A stretch of 64,000 nt of DNA from assembly GCA_943372515.1 (NCBI GenBank), contig CALRYY010000002.1, positions 31,808-95,807 of the forward strand. The letters are read 5' to 3'. The position numbers and the translations under genes were made by a program. The notes under the pieces are model-generated. The model ran no database searches. It had not been told where the DNA came from and worked only from the letters and a program-made list of their open reading frames with translations. This document shows, one piece after another, positions 36,870 through 45,865 of this stretch. Origin of the DNA: RAM1 sp943372515 (GTDB lineage: Bacteria; Pseudomonadota; Gammaproteobacteria; Burkholderiales; Burkholderiaceae_C). How positions within the stretch are numbered: position 1 is the first letter of the stretch; every line of letters begins with the position of its first letter.

Positions 36870-38135
36870 ATGGACAAGCTATTGATTCGCGGGGGCCGCC
36901 AGCTCCACGGCGAGGTCCGGATATCCGGTGCCAAGAATGCCGCCCTGCCCGAGCTGTGCGCCGCGCTGCTCACGGCCGAGCCTGTCACGCTGGCCAATGT
37001 GCCGCGCCTGCAGGACGTGGCCACCATGCTCAAGCTCATCCGCAACATGGGTGTGAGCGCCCAGCGGGATGACGACGGCACCGTGCGCATTGATGCCGGC
37101 CCGCTGAGCTCGCCCGAGGCCCCGTACGAGCTGGTCAAGACCATGCGGGCGTCGGTGCTGGCCCTGGGCCCGCTGCTGGCTCGCTTTGGCGAGGCGACCG
37201 TGTCGCTGCCCGGGGGCTGCGCCATCGGCTCGCGACCGGTAGACCAGCACATCAAGGGCCTGCAGGCCATGGGCGCCGAGATCGTGGTCGAGCATGGCTA
37301 CATGATCGCCAAGCTGCCCAAGGGCCGCACGCGCCTGAAGGGCACGCGCATCACCACCGACATGGTCACCGTCACCGGCACCGAAAACTTCCTGATGGCC
37401 GCCGCGCTGGCCGAGGGCGAGACGATTCTGGAAAACGCCGCGCAGGAACCCGAGATCCCCGACCTGGCCGAAATGCTCATCAAGATGGGCGCACGGATTG
37501 AAGGGCACGGCACCAGCCGCATCCGCATCCAGGGTGTGGACAAGCTGCATGGCTGCACCCACCAGGTGGTAGCCGATCGCATTGAAGCAGGCACCTTTTT
37601 GTGTGCCGTGGCCGCTGCGGGTGGCGAAGTCTTTTTGCGTCACGGCCGGGCCGACCACCTGGACGCGGTGATTGAAAAACTGCGCGAAGCCGGCGCCGTG
37701 ATTGCCGCGGCGCCCGACGGCATCCGCGTGGCGGCCAGCGGCCGGTTGAAGGCGCAGTCGTTTCGCACCACCGAATACCCGGGTTTCCCGACCGACATGC
37801 AGGCGCAGTTCATGGCACTGAACGTGATCGCCGAAGGGCCATCCAAGGTCACGGAGACGATCTTTGAAAACCGCTTCATGCACGTCAACGAGATGGTTCG
37901 TCTGGGTGCAAAGATCCAGACCGACGGCAAGGTGGCTGTGATCGAAGGCGTTGAAAAACTCTCGGGCGCCACCGTCATGGCGACGGACCTGCGCGCGTCG
38001 GCCAGCCTGGTGATTGCCGGCCTGGTGGCCGGGGGCGAAACCCTGGTTGACCGCATCTATCACCTGGACCGCGGCTACGACCAGATGGAAGCCAAGCTGC
38101 GTGGCATCGGTGCAGACATAGAGCGAATCAAATGA
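36870..38135 (+). CDS. murA: UDP-N-acetylglucosamine 1-carboxyvinyltransferase
   Basis: MurA catalyses the first committed step of peptidoglycan synthesis. The 421-residue EPT-fold protein starts MDKLLIRGGRQLHGEVRISG with KNAALPELCAALL (the conserved Lys-Asn). The catalytic cysteine loop is SLPGGCAIGSRPVDQHI, Cys near residue 117, the fosfomycin target. Further conserved sequences are TEYPGFPTDMQAQF and ETIFENRFMH. It overlaps hisG by 4 bases and so joins murA to the his operon. Confidence 0.97.
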   Translation: MDKLLIRGGRQLHGEVRISGAKNAALPELCAALLTAEPVTLANVPRLQDVATMLKLIRNMGVSAQRDDDGTVRIDAGPLSSPEAPYELVKTMRASVLALGPLLARFGEATVSLPGGCAIGSRPVDQHIKGLQAMGAEIVVEHGYMIAKLPKGRTRLKGTRITTDMVTVTGTENFLMAAALAEGETILENAAQEPEIPDLAEMLIKMGARIEGHGTSRIRIQGVDKLHGCTHQVVADRIEAGTFLCAVAAAGGEVFLRHGRADHLDAVIEKLREAGAVIAAAPDGIRVAASGRLKAQSFRTTEYPGFPTDMQAQFMALNVIAEGPSKVTETIFENRFMHVNEMVRLGAKIQTDGKVAVIEGVEKLSGATVMATDLRASASLVIAGLVAGGETLVDRIYHLDRGYDQMEAKLRGIGADIERIK

Positions 38136-38776
38136 CCATCACCCTGGCCTTGTCCAAAGGGCGCATCTTTGACGAAACCCTGCCGCTGCTGAAAGCCGCA
38201 GGCATTGAGGTGCTCGAAGACCCCGAGAAGTCTCGCAAGCTGATCCTGGCCACCAGCCACCCCGCGGTGCGTGTGGTGCTGGTGCGCGCATCCGATGTAC
38301 CCACCTATGTGCAGTACGGCGGCGCCGACCTGGGTGTGACCGGGCTGGACACGCTGATCGAACACGGCAGCCAGGGCTTGTACCAGCCGCTGGACCTGCA
38401 GATTGCCAAATGCCGCGTGAGCGTGGCCGTGCGTGCCGACTTTGACTACGCATCGGCCGTCAAGCAGGGCTCGCGCCTGAAGGTGGCCACCAAGTACGTG
38501 GGCATTGCGCGCGACTTCTTTGCCGCCAAGGGCGTGCACGTGGACCTGATCAAGCTGTACGGCAGCATGGAACTCGCGCCCCTGACCGGGCTGGCCGATG
38601 CCATTGTCGACCTGGTCTCCACCGGCAACACCCTCAAGGCCAACCATCTGGTGGAGGTGGAGCGCATCATGGACATCAGCTCGCGGCTGGTGGTCAACCA
38701 GGCCGCGCTCAAGCTCAAGCAGGAACCGATCCGCCGCATCATCGACGCCTTTGCCGGTGCCATCGGCAAGAACTGA
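38132..38776 (+). CDS. hisG: ATP phosphoribosyltransferase, short (HisZ-dependent) form
   Basis: The first enzyme of histidine synthesis. At 214 residues this is the short form lacking the C-terminal regulatory domain, so it should require HisZ, encoded elsewhere. Recognisable sequences are TLALSKGRIFDETLPLL, RASDVPTYVQYGGADLGVTG, and the PRPP-binding DAIVDLVSTGNTLKAN near the C-terminus. It starts inside the murA stop (ATGA) and leads the his genes. Confidence 0.96.
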   Translation: MTITLALSKGRIFDETLPLLKAAGIEVLEDPEKSRKLILATSHPAVRVVLVRASDVPTYVQYGGADLGVTGLDTLIEHGSQGLYQPLDLQIAKCRVSVAVRADFDYASAVKQGSRLKVATKYVGIARDFFAAKGVHVDLIKLYGSMELAPLTGLADAIVDLVSTGNTLKANHLVEVERIMDISSRLVVNQAALKLKQEPIRRIIDAFAGAIGKN

Positions 38777-38793
38777 TACCCACCGCTGACACC

Positions 38794-40110
38794 ATGGAAC
38801 TCAAAGCTGCACCGCTACGCCTTGCCACCACGGCCACCTCGTTCGAGGCGGACTTCAAGGCACGGCTGCATTGGGCAGCAGACGCCGACGCCGCGATCGA
38901 GGCGCGTGTGGCGCAGATCCTGGCCGACGTGCAGCGCCGGGGCGACGCCGCCGTGCTGGAATACACCAACCGCTTTGACAAGCTCAGCGCCATGTCAATG
39001 AGAGAGCTGGAGCTGGGGCAAGCCGAACTCAAGGCCGCGTTCGAGGCTATTCCCGCTGCGCAGCGTGATGCGCTGGAGGCTGCGGCCCGGCGCATTCGCA
39101 GCTACCACGAGGCACAAAAGAAAGCCGGTGGCGAAACCTGGACCTACCGCGACGAAGACGGCACGTTGTTGGGCCAGAAGGTCACGCCGCTGGACCGCGT
39201 GGGCACTTATGTGCCCGGCGGCAAGGCGGCGTACCCGTCCAGCCTGCTGATGAACGTGATCCCGGCTCACGTGGCCGGTGTCAGCGAAATCATCATGGTT
39301 GTGCCCAACCCCGGCGCGCAAAACCTGCTGCTGCTGGCCGCTGGCTACCTGGCGGGTGTGACGCGCGCCTTCACCATCGGTGGCGCGCAAGCCGTGGGCG
39401 CGCTGGCTTATGGCACGCAAACCGTGCCCCGGGTGGACAAGATCACCGGCCCCGGCAATGCCTACGTGGCCAGCGCCAAACGCCGGGTGTTCGGCCAGGT
39501 CGGCATCGACATGATTGCAGGGCCCAGCGAAATCCTGGTGCTGGCCGACGGCACCACGCGGCCCGACTGGGTGGCCATGGACCTGTTCAGCCAGGCCGAG
39601 CACGACGAACTGGCGCAGAGCATCCTGCTGTGTCCTGATGCGGCCTACATTGACCGCGTGCAGGCCGAAATCGACCGGCTGCTGCCCACCATGCCGCGCG
39701 CGGCCATCATTGCCAAAAGCCTGAACGACCGTGGCGCGCTGATCCACACCCGCAGCATGGAAGAGGCGTGCGAACTGAGCAACCGCATCGCGCCCGAACA
39801 CCTGGAAGTCTCCAGCACCGACCCGCACCGCTGGGAGCCGCTGCTGCGCCATGCCGGGGCGATCTTCCTGGGTGCCTTCACCAGCGAAAGCCTGGGCGAT
39901 TACTGCGCCGGTCCCAACCACGTACTGCCCACCTCGGGCACGGCTCGTTTCTCGGGCCCGCTGGGGGTGTATGACTTTCAAAAGCGCAGCAGCCTGATTG
40001 AGGTGAGCGAAGCGGGCGCGCAGAAGCTGGGCAAGATCGCCGCCGAGCTGGCCTATGGCGAGGGCCTGCAGGCCCACGCAATGGCGGCGCAGATGAGGCT
40101 CAAGCCATGA
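38794..40110 (+). CDS. hisD: Histidinol dehydrogenase
   Basis: The 438-residue zinc enzyme carries out the last two oxidations to histidine. Diagnostic regions are TPLDRVGTYVPGGKAAYPSS, ITGPGNAYVASAKRRVFG, the IDMIAGPSEILVLADGT loop and the zinc/catalytic SQAEHDELAQSIL. RIAPEHLEV and SLGDYCAGPNHVLPT follow. The length is normal. It overlaps hisC by 4 bases. Confidence 0.97.
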   Translation: MELKAAPLRLATTATSFEADFKARLHWAADADAAIEARVAQILADVQRRGDAAVLEYTNRFDKLSAMSMRELELGQAELKAAFEAIPAAQRDALEAAARRIRSYHEAQKKAGGETWTYRDEDGTLLGQKVTPLDRVGTYVPGGKAAYPSSLLMNVIPAHVAGVSEIIMVVPNPGAQNLLLLAAGYLAGVTRAFTIGGAQAVGALAYGTQTVPRVDKITGPGNAYVASAKRRVFGQVGIDMIAGPSEILVLADGTTRPDWVAMDLFSQAEHDELAQSILLCPDAAYIDRVQAEIDRLLPTMPRAAIIAKSLNDRGALIHTRSMEEACELSNRIAPEHLEVSSTDPHRWEPLLRHAGAIFLGAFTSESLGDYCAGPNHVLPTSGTARFSGPLGVYDFQKRSSLIEVSEAGAQKLGKIAAELAYGEGLQAHAMAAQMRLKP

Positions 40111-41174
40111 GCGATCTGGCGTCCCGCGTTTTTCGCGCCGATGTGCAGTCCATGCACGCCTATGCCGTGCAACCCTCCGCCGGGTTGCTCAAGCTGGACG
40201 CCATGGAGAACCCGCACCGCCTGCCGCCCGACCTGCAGGCGCACCTGGGCCAGCGCTTGGGTGCCCTGGCGCTGAACCGTTACCCCGGCGACCGCGTCAA
40301 CGACCTGCGCACTGCGCTGGCCGCCTACGCCGGGCTGCCCGACGGTTTTGACCTGATGCTGGGCAACGGCTCGGACGAACTCATCTCGCTGCTGGCCATG
40401 GCCTGCGACGTACCCGGTGCGTCCATCCTGGCGCCGGTGCCCGGCTTCGTCATGTACGCCATGAGCGCGCAGCTGCAGGGGCTGAAATTCATTGGCGTGG
40501 ACCTGACGCCCGACTTTGAGCTGGACGAGTCAGCCATGCTGGCCGCCATCGACAAGCACCAGCCCACCATCATCTACCTGGCCTACCCCAACAACCCCAC
40601 GGCCAACCTGTGGGACGACGCGGTCATTGAAAAGATCATTGCTGTCGCCCCCGGCCTGGTGGTGATGGACGAGGCCTATCAACCTTTCGCCAGCCGCAGC
40701 TACATCGACCGCGTGGTGCGCCACCCGCATGTGCTGCTGATGCGCACGCTCAGCAAATTCGGTCTGGCCGGTGTGCGGTTGGGCTACATGATGGGCCCCA
40801 AGGCGCTGATTGCCGAGGTGGACAAGGTGCGCCCGCCGTACAACATCAGCGTGCTCAATGCCGAGGCGGCGCTGTTTGCGCTCGAGCATGCGGACGTGTT
40901 CGCCGCCCAGGCGCAGGACCTGCGCGTCCAGCGCGAGCGGTTGCAGCAGGCGCTGGCCCGTCTGCCCGGCGTGAAAATCTGGCCCAGCGACGCCAACATG
41001 ATCCTCGTGCGTGTACCGGACGCCGCCAAGACTTTCCAAGGCATGCAAACCCGCGGCGTGCTGGTCAAGAACGTTTCTAAAATGCACCCATCGCTGGCTC
41101 ATTGCCTGCGCCTGACCGTCGGAACGGCCGACGAGAACACGCAGATGATGGCCGCACTTGAAGCCTCCCTATGA
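40107..41174 (+). CDS. hisC: Histidinol-phosphate aminotransferase
   Basis: The 355-residue PLP class II aminotransferase shows LDAMENPHRLP, LGNGSDELISLL and YPNNPTANLW. The aspartate motif is VVMDEAYQPFA, and the PLP lysine lies in RTLSKFGLAGVRLGYM, around residue 220. It overlaps hisD and hisB by 4 bases each, implying translational coupling within the operon. Confidence 0.96.
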   Translation: MSDLASRVFRADVQSMHAYAVQPSAGLLKLDAMENPHRLPPDLQAHLGQRLGALALNRYPGDRVNDLRTALAAYAGLPDGFDLMLGNGSDELISLLAMACDVPGASILAPVPGFVMYAMSAQLQGLKFIGVDLTPDFELDESAMLAAIDKHQPTIIYLAYPNNPTANLWDDAVIEKIIAVAPGLVVMDEAYQPFASRSYIDRVVRHPHVLLMRTLSKFGLAGVRLGYMMGPKALIAEVDKVRPPYNISVLNAEAALFALEHADVFAAQAQDLRVQRERLQQALARLPGVKIWPSDANMILVRVPDAAKTFQGMQTRGVLVKNVSKMHPSLAHCLRLTVGTADENTQMMAALEASL

Positions 41175-41767
41175 CCACCGACCGCATTGCCGAAGTTGCC
41201 CGTAACACGGCAGAAACCAAAATCACTGTCCGGGTCAATCTGGACGGCACAGGCCGCGCGTCGCTTGCCACCGGCATCGGCTTTTTTGACCACATGCTGG
41301 ACCAAATCGCCCGCCACGGCCTGATCGACCTGGACATCAAGGCTGACGGCGACCTGCATATTGACGGCCACCACACGGTGGAAGACGTGGGCATCACGTT
41401 CGGCCAAGCCGTGGCCAAGGCCATTGGCGACAAAAAGGGCATCCGCCGCTATGGCCATGCCTATGTGCCCCTGGACGAGGCGCTGTCGCGCGTGGTGATC
41501 GACTTCTCCGGCCGCCCGGGGCTGGTCATGAACGTGCCGTTCAAGAGCGGCATGATCGGCACCTTTGACAGCCAGCTCGCGCATGAATTTTTCCAGGGCT
41601 TCGTGAACCACGCGTTCGTCACGCTGCACATCGACAACCTGCGCGGCGAAAACGCCCACCACCAGTGCGAAACCGTGTTCAAGGCATTTGCGCGCGCCCT
41701 GCGATTTGCGCTGGAGCTGGACCCTCGCTCGGCCGGCACCATCCCTTCCACCAAGGGCTCGCTCTGA
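41171..41767 (+). CDS. hisB: Imidazoleglycerol-phosphate dehydratase
   Basis: The 198-residue manganese enzyme is monofunctional. It lacks the histidinol-phosphatase domain found in enterobacterial HisB, so that step must be encoded elsewhere. Metal-binding signatures are GIGFFDHMLDQIARHG and HIDGHHTVEDVGI in the first half-repeat, and HEFFQGFVNHA and GENAHHQCETVFK in the second. The length is standard. Confidence 0.97.
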   Translation: MTTDRIAEVARNTAETKITVRVNLDGTGRASLATGIGFFDHMLDQIARHGLIDLDIKADGDLHIDGHHTVEDVGITFGQAVAKAIGDKKGIRRYGHAYVPLDEALSRVVIDFSGRPGLVMNVPFKSGMIGTFDSQLAHEFFQGFVNHAFVTLHIDNLRGENAHHQCETVFKAFARALRFALELDPRSAGTIPSTKGSL

Positions 41768-41792
41768 CACCTGCCGGTTGACTACAAGTCTC

Positions 41793-42437
41793 ATGAAAAC
41801 TGTTGCAGTCGTCGATTACGGCATGGGTAACCTGCGCTCGGTCTCGCAGGCCGTCCAGCATGTCGCCCAGGACAGCGGCTTTTCCGTTGTCATCACTTCG
41901 CGCCCGGAAGACGTCCGCGCCGCCGAGCGCATCGTCTTGCCCGGCCAGGGCGCCATGCCCGACTGCATGCGAGAACTGCGCGAGTCCGGCCTGCTCGAAT
42001 CCGTGCTGGAAGCCGCCGCCACCAAACCCCTTTTTGGTGTGTGTGTGGGCATGCAAATGCTGCTGGATACCAGCGACGAAGGCCCGACCGACGGCCTGGG
42101 CCTGATTCACGGTCGGGTCGTGCGGTTTGAGCTGGCCGGGCAGCTGCAACCCGACGGCAGCCGGTACAAGGTGCCGCAAATGGGCTGGAACGAGGTCTGG
42201 CAGGCGCAACCCCACCCCATCTGGGCGGGCGTGCCGGACGGCAGCTACTTCTATTTCGTCCACAGCTACCACGCGCGACCGTCAGATGCGCGCCACAGCG
42301 TGGGCGAGGCCGACTACGGCGGGCGCTTTACCGCTGCCATTGCACGCGATAATATTTTTGCAACCCAGTTCCACCCCGAGAAAAGTGCCGATCACGGCTT
42401 GGCCCTGTACCGCAACTTTCTCGCCTGGCAACCCTGA
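41793..42437 (+). CDS. hisH: Imidazole glycerol phosphate synthase, glutaminase subunit
   Basis: The 214-residue class I glutamine amidotransferase feeds ammonia to HisF. It begins MKTVAVVDYGMGNLRSVSQA. The oxyanion loop is LPGQGAMPDC and the nucleophilic cysteine lies in LFGVCVGMQML near residue 83. The His-Glu of the triad is in FATQFHPEKSADHG. The ATG at 41793 is selected at the homologous start; a longer in-frame reading overlaps hisB and is rejected. Confidence 0.96.
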   Translation: MKTVAVVDYGMGNLRSVSQAVQHVAQDSGFSVVITSRPEDVRAAERIVLPGQGAMPDCMRELRESGLLESVLEAAATKPLFGVCVGMQMLLDTSDEGPTDGLGLIHGRVVRFELAGQLQPDGSRYKVPQMGWNEVWQAQPHPIWAGVPDGSYFYFVHSYHARPSDARHSVGEADYGGRFTAAIARDNIFATQFHPEKSADHGLALYRNFLAWQP

Positions 42438-42462
42438 ATCCCCACTCGCTGCCTTCAGCACC

Positions 42463-43203
42463 ATGCTATTGATTCCCGCGATTGATCTGAAAGACGGTCA
42501 CTGTGTGCGCCTCAAACAGGGCGACATGGACCAGGCCACCACGTTCAGCGAAGACCCGGGGGCCATGGCGGCCAGCTGGCTCGAAAAAGGCGCGCGCCGC
42601 CTGCACCTGGTGGACCTGAACGGTGCGTTTGCGGGCAAGCCACAAAACTTCGCGGCCATCAAATCCATCCTGAAGGCCGTGGGCGACGACATCCCGGTGC
42701 AGCTGGGCGGCGGCATCCGCGACCTGGACACCATTGAAAAATACATCGACGGCGGCCTGCGCTACGTGATCATCGGCACCGCAGCGGTCAAGAACCCCGG
42801 CTTCCTGAAAGACGCCTGCACGGCGTTCGGCGGCCACATCATCGTGGGCCTGGATGCCAAAGATGGCAAGGTAGCCACCGACGGCTGGAGCAAGCTCACT
42901 GGGCACGAAGTGGTCGACCTGGCCAAAAAGTTCGAGGACTGGGGTGTCGAATCCATCATCTACACCGACATCGGGCGCGACGGCATGTTGAGCGGCATCA
43001 ACATCGATGCCACCGTCAAGCTGGCCCAGGCGCTGACTATCCCCGTCATTGCCTCGGGGGGTCTGGGCAGCATGGCCGACATTGAAAAGCTCTGCGCCGT
43101 GGAAGACGAGGGCATCGAAGGCGTGATCTGCGGCCGCGCGATCTACAGCGGCGACCTCGATTTCGCCAAGGCGCAGGAACGCGCCGACGAACTCAACGGA
43201 TAA
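42463..43203 (+). CDS. hisA: ProFAR isomerase (HisA)
   Basis: The 246-residue TIM barrel isomerises the aminoaldose ProFAR to PRFAR. It starts MLLIPAIDLKDGHCVRLKQG with the catalytic Asp in AIDLKDG. The phosphate loops are LGGGIRD and ASGGLGSMADI, and the second catalytic region is YTDIGRDGMLSG. It lies between hisH and hisF, as in most betaproteobacteria. Confidence 0.96.
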   Translation: MLLIPAIDLKDGHCVRLKQGDMDQATTFSEDPGAMAASWLEKGARRLHLVDLNGAFAGKPQNFAAIKSILKAVGDDIPVQLGGGIRDLDTIEKYIDGGLRYVIIGTAAVKNPGFLKDACTAFGGHIIVGLDAKDGKVATDGWSKLTGHEVVDLAKKFEDWGVESIIYTDIGRDGMLSGINIDATVKLAQALTIPVIASGGLGSMADIEKLCAVEDEGIEGVICGRAIYSGDLDFAKAQERADELNG

Positions 43204-43206
43204 CGC

Positions 43207-43998
43207 TTGTTAGCCAAACGCATCATTCCCTGCCTGGACGTCACAGGCGGCCGGGTCGTCAAGGGCGTGAACTTTGTGGAGCTGCGCGACGCCGGCGACC
43301 CAGTGGAAATCGCCGCGCGTTACAACGAGCAGGGCGCAGACGAACTGACCTTTCTGGACATCACCGCCACCAGTGACGGGCGCGACCTGATCCTGCACAT
43401 CATCGAGGCCGTGGCGTCGCAGGTGTTCATTCCCCTGACCGTGGGCGGCGGCGTGCGCACCGTGGCCGACGTGCGCCGCCTGTTGAATGCGGGCGCCGAC
43501 AAAACCAGCTTCAACTCCGCCGCCATTGCCGACCCCGATGTGATCGTGGCGGCTTCGGCCAAATACGGCGCCCAGTGCATCGTGGTGGCAATCGACGCGA
43601 AGCGCCGCACCGCCGAAGACGCGGCAACCCGCGGCCCTGGTTGGGACGTCTACAGCCACGGCGGGCGCAAAAATACCGGGCTGGACGCCGTGACCTGGGC
43701 GCGCGACATGGCCGCGCGCGGCGCGGGTGAAATCCTTTTGACCAGCATGGACCGGGACGGCACCAAGGCAGGTTTTGACCTGGAACTGACCCGCGCGGTC
43801 AGCGATGCGCTGGATATCCCCGTGATCGCCTCCGGTGGCGTGGGCAACCTGGACCACCTGGCCGACGGCATCCAGAAAGGCGGGGCAGACGCGGTGCTGG
43901 CCGCCAGCATCTTCCATTACGGCGAATACACGGTGGACCAGGCCAAGGAGCGCATGGCCCAACGCGGTATCCCGGTGCGGCGCACGGCCCGGGCCTGA
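43207..43998 (+). CDS. hisF: Imidazole glycerol phosphate synthase, cyclase subunit
   Basis: The 263-residue TIM barrel partner of HisH. Initiation is TTG at 43207, giving MLAKRIIPCLDVTGGRVVKG. The catalytic aspartates lie in CLDVTGG and in SMDRDGTKAGFD. Phosphate sites are VGGGVRTVAD and ASGGVGNLDHL. Only 3 bases separate it from hisA, and no ATG is available near the conserved N-terminus, so the TTG assignment is firm. Confidence 0.96.
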   Translation: MLAKRIIPCLDVTGGRVVKGVNFVELRDAGDPVEIAARYNEQGADELTFLDITATSDGRDLILHIIEAVASQVFIPLTVGGGVRTVADVRRLLNAGADKTSFNSAAIADPDVIVAASAKYGAQCIVVAIDAKRRTAEDAATRGPGWDVYSHGGRKNTGLDAVTWARDMAARGAGEILLTSMDRDGTKAGFDLELTRAVSDALDIPVIASGGVGNLDHLADGIQKGGADAVLAASIFHYGEYTVDQAKERMAQRGIPVRRTARA

Positions 43999-44024
43999 CG
44001 CCCACATCGCTGACAATACGGGCC

Positions 44025-44414
44025 ATGGACTGGCTCAATGAAGTGAAATGGGACGCGCAGGGGTTGATCCCCGTGATCGCCCAGGAACGCAGCAGCAACG
44101 ACGTGCTGATGTTTGCCTGGATGAACCGCGAGGCCCTGCAAAAGACCGCTGAACTCGGCCGCGCCGTGTATTTCAGCCGATCGCGCCGCAAGCTGTGGTT
44201 CAAGGGTGAAGAATCCGGCCATGTGCAGCGCGTTCATGAAATCCGCATGGACTGCGACAACGACGTGTTGCTGCTCAAGGTCACGCAGGAGGGACACGAC
44301 CCGTCGATTGCCTGCCATACGGGGCGCCACAGCTGTTTTTTCCAGCTTTACCGGGACGGCGCCTGGCAGGTCAGCGAGCCGGTCTTGAAAGACCCCGGAT
44401 CCATCTACAAGTAA
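44025..44414 (+). CDS. hisI: Phosphoribosyl-AMP cyclohydrolase
   Basis: The 129-residue zinc enzyme is the stand-alone HisI domain. Conserved blocks are VIAQERSSNDVLMFAWMNREAL, YFSRSRRKLWFKGEESGHVQ and the metal-binding DCDNDVLLLKVTQEG. The zinc cysteines lie in IACHTGRHSCFF. Its product is supplied by HisE, encoded separately 4 bases downstream. Confidence 0.96.
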   Translation: MDWLNEVKWDAQGLIPVIAQERSSNDVLMFAWMNREALQKTAELGRAVYFSRSRRKLWFKGEESGHVQRVHEIRMDCDNDVLLLKVTQEGHDPSIACHTGRHSCFFQLYRDGAWQVSEPVLKDPGSIYK

Positions 44415-44418
44415 AGAA

Positions 44419-44799
44419 ATGACCTCCAACGACTCCCTTGCCAGACTGGCGGCCATCATTGAAAGCCGAAAGGCCGCCAATGGTGGCGATGCCGAAAAGA
44501 GCTACGTCGCGCGCCTGCTGCACAAGGGCCCCGACGCTTTCCTGAAAAAGGTGGGCGAAGAAGCCACTGAGGTGGTCATGGCCGCCAAGGACCTGGATCA
44601 CGGCGGCGACCCGAAAAAGCTGGTGGGCGAGGTGGCCGACCTGTGGTTTCATTCGATGATCGCGCTGGCCCATTACGGCCTGACGCCTGCGGATGTGATT
44701 GCCGAGCTGGAGCGCCGCGAAGGCACCAGCGGCATCGAGGAAAAGGCCTTGCGCAAGGCCCTTCTTCGCGAAAGTGCGCGCGACAACACCGGAGGTTGA
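44419..44799 (+). CDS. hisE: Phosphoribosyl-ATP pyrophosphatase
   Basis: The 126-residue all-alpha NTP pyrophosphohydrolase is the stand-alone HisE. The metal-binding helix pair is KKVGEEATEVVMAAKD with KLVGEVADLWFHSMIAL. SYVARLLHKGPDAFLKK is the usual N-terminal region. It is the last enzyme gene in the his operon here. Confidence 0.95.
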   Translation: MTSNDSLARLAAIIESRKAANGGDAEKSYVARLLHKGPDAFLKKVGEEATEVVMAAKDLDHGGDPKKLVGEVADLWFHSMIALAHYGLTPADVIAELERREGTSGIEEKALRKALLRESARDNTGG

Positions 44800-44801
44800 G
44801 C

Positions 44802-45155
44802 ATGTCTGAAACCGACTTTGCGGCATTTGCAGGCAAAACACAGGGCGACCGCACCGTCATGCACGTGCTGTACGGTCTGCACACACTGGCGCCGTTCACC
44901 ATGCTGACGCTGTCGGTGGTGGCGCTGATCGTCAATTACCTGCGCAAAGGCGACGAGAACGACGCCCTGTATCTGACCCACCACGCCTACATGATCCGCA
45001 CTTTCTGGTGGGCCGTACTGTGGCTGCTGGTGCTGTCGCCGCTGTGGCTGTTCTTTGTATTGCCGGGCATGGTGGCCTACAGTGTGATCGGCCTTTGGTA
45101 CCTTTACCGTTACATTCGCGGCTGGCTGCGCTTTGTGGACGGCAAGCCCGTCTGA
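44802..45155 (+). CDS. Small membrane protein, DUF4870-like
   Basis: The 117-residue protein has three hydrophobic segments: LHTLAPFTMLTLSVVALIVNY, the FWWAVLWLLVLSPLWLFFV span and VAYSVIGLWYLYRYIRG. The loop YLTHHAYMIRTFWW is characteristic of small DUF4870-type proteins. Function unknown. It lies 2 bases after hisE and before hinT, so it is likely on the his transcript. This position is conserved in related bacteria as far as I recall. Confidence 0.85.
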   Translation: MSETDFAAFAGKTQGDRTVMHVLYGLHTLAPFTMLTLSVVALIVNYLRKGDENDALYLTHHAYMIRTFWWAVLWLLVLSPLWLFFVLPGMVAYSVIGLWYLYRYIRGWLRFVDGKPV

Positions 45156-45176
45156 AATTTTCCAGATCCAACCGAC

Positions 45177-45536
45177 ATGACAGCTGATCCGAACTGTATT
45201 TTCTGCAAGATCGTTGAAGGCAAGATCCCTTCGCGCAAGGTCCATGAGGACGACGAAATCCTTGCGTTCCATGACATCCACCCCTGGGCGCCGGTGCACT
45301 TCCTCATGATCCCCAAGGCCCACATTCCGTCCATGGCCCATATCGGGCCTGAGCATGAGGGGCTGATGGGCCGCATGCTGGCCCTGGCACCCAGGCTGGC
45401 GCTGCAGGAAGGTTGCAGCCCGTACCCCGAAGGGGGGTACCGTGTGGTGATCAACACCGGAGCCGAAGGTGGCCAGGAGGTCCATCACCTGCACGTGCAT
45501 GTGATGGGCGGCCCGCGGCCCTGGCTCAAGGGCTGA
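45177..45536 (+). CDS. hinT: HIT family purine nucleoside phosphoramidase
   Basis: The 119-residue histidine-triad protein begins CIFCKIVEGKIPS (two cysteines typical of HinT zinc or fold position). It continues with ILAFHDIHPWAPVHFLMIPK and NTGAEGGQEVHHLHVHVMGG, where HLHVH is the HIT catalytic triad. It hydrolyses adenosine phosphoramidates. It stands between the his and tat genes. Confidence 0.95.
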   Translation: MTADPNCIFCKIVEGKIPSRKVHEDDEILAFHDIHPWAPVHFLMIPKAHIPSMAHIGPEHEGLMGRMLALAPRLALQEGCSPYPEGGYRVVINTGAEGGQEVHHLHVHVMGGPRPWLKG

Positions 45537-45613
45537 ATGCGGGGCCCAAAGGGTTAATCCCTCGCAGCAATCGCCCGCGCACTAAAATCATTCCAATTCT
45601 TCAGGAGTAATCC

Positions 45614-45862
45614 ATGGGTTCATTTTCCATCTGGCACTGGCTGATCGTGCTGCTGATCGTCGTTATGGTGTTCGGCACCAAGAAGCTCAAGAACATCGGC
45701 GGCGACCTGGGTGGTGCCGTCAAGGGCTTCAAGGACGGCATGAAAGACGGCGGTACCGCTGCTGACGACAAGGCGGCTGCACCGGCGGGCCAAGTCGCCA
45801 ACGCACAGGCCGCACAAGCCGAAAAGACCACGATCGACGTTGAAGCCAAGACCAAGTCTTAA
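45614..45862 (+). CDS. tatA: TatA, twin-arginine translocase pore subunit
   Basis: The 82-residue protein has the TatA plan: an N-terminal membrane helix (IWHWLIVLLIVVMVFG), the FGTKKLKNIGGDLG hinge, and an amphipathic helix with GAVKGFKDGMKD. An acidic/Ala-rich tail follows. AGGAG precedes the ATG. Likely Tat substrates in this window are MsrP and the Rieske protein. Confidence 0.95.
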   Translation: MGSFSIWHWLIVLLIVVMVFGTKKLKNIGGDLGGAVKGFKDGMKDGGTAADDKAAAPAGQVANAQAAQAEKTTIDVEAKTKS

Positions 45863-45865
45863 GCC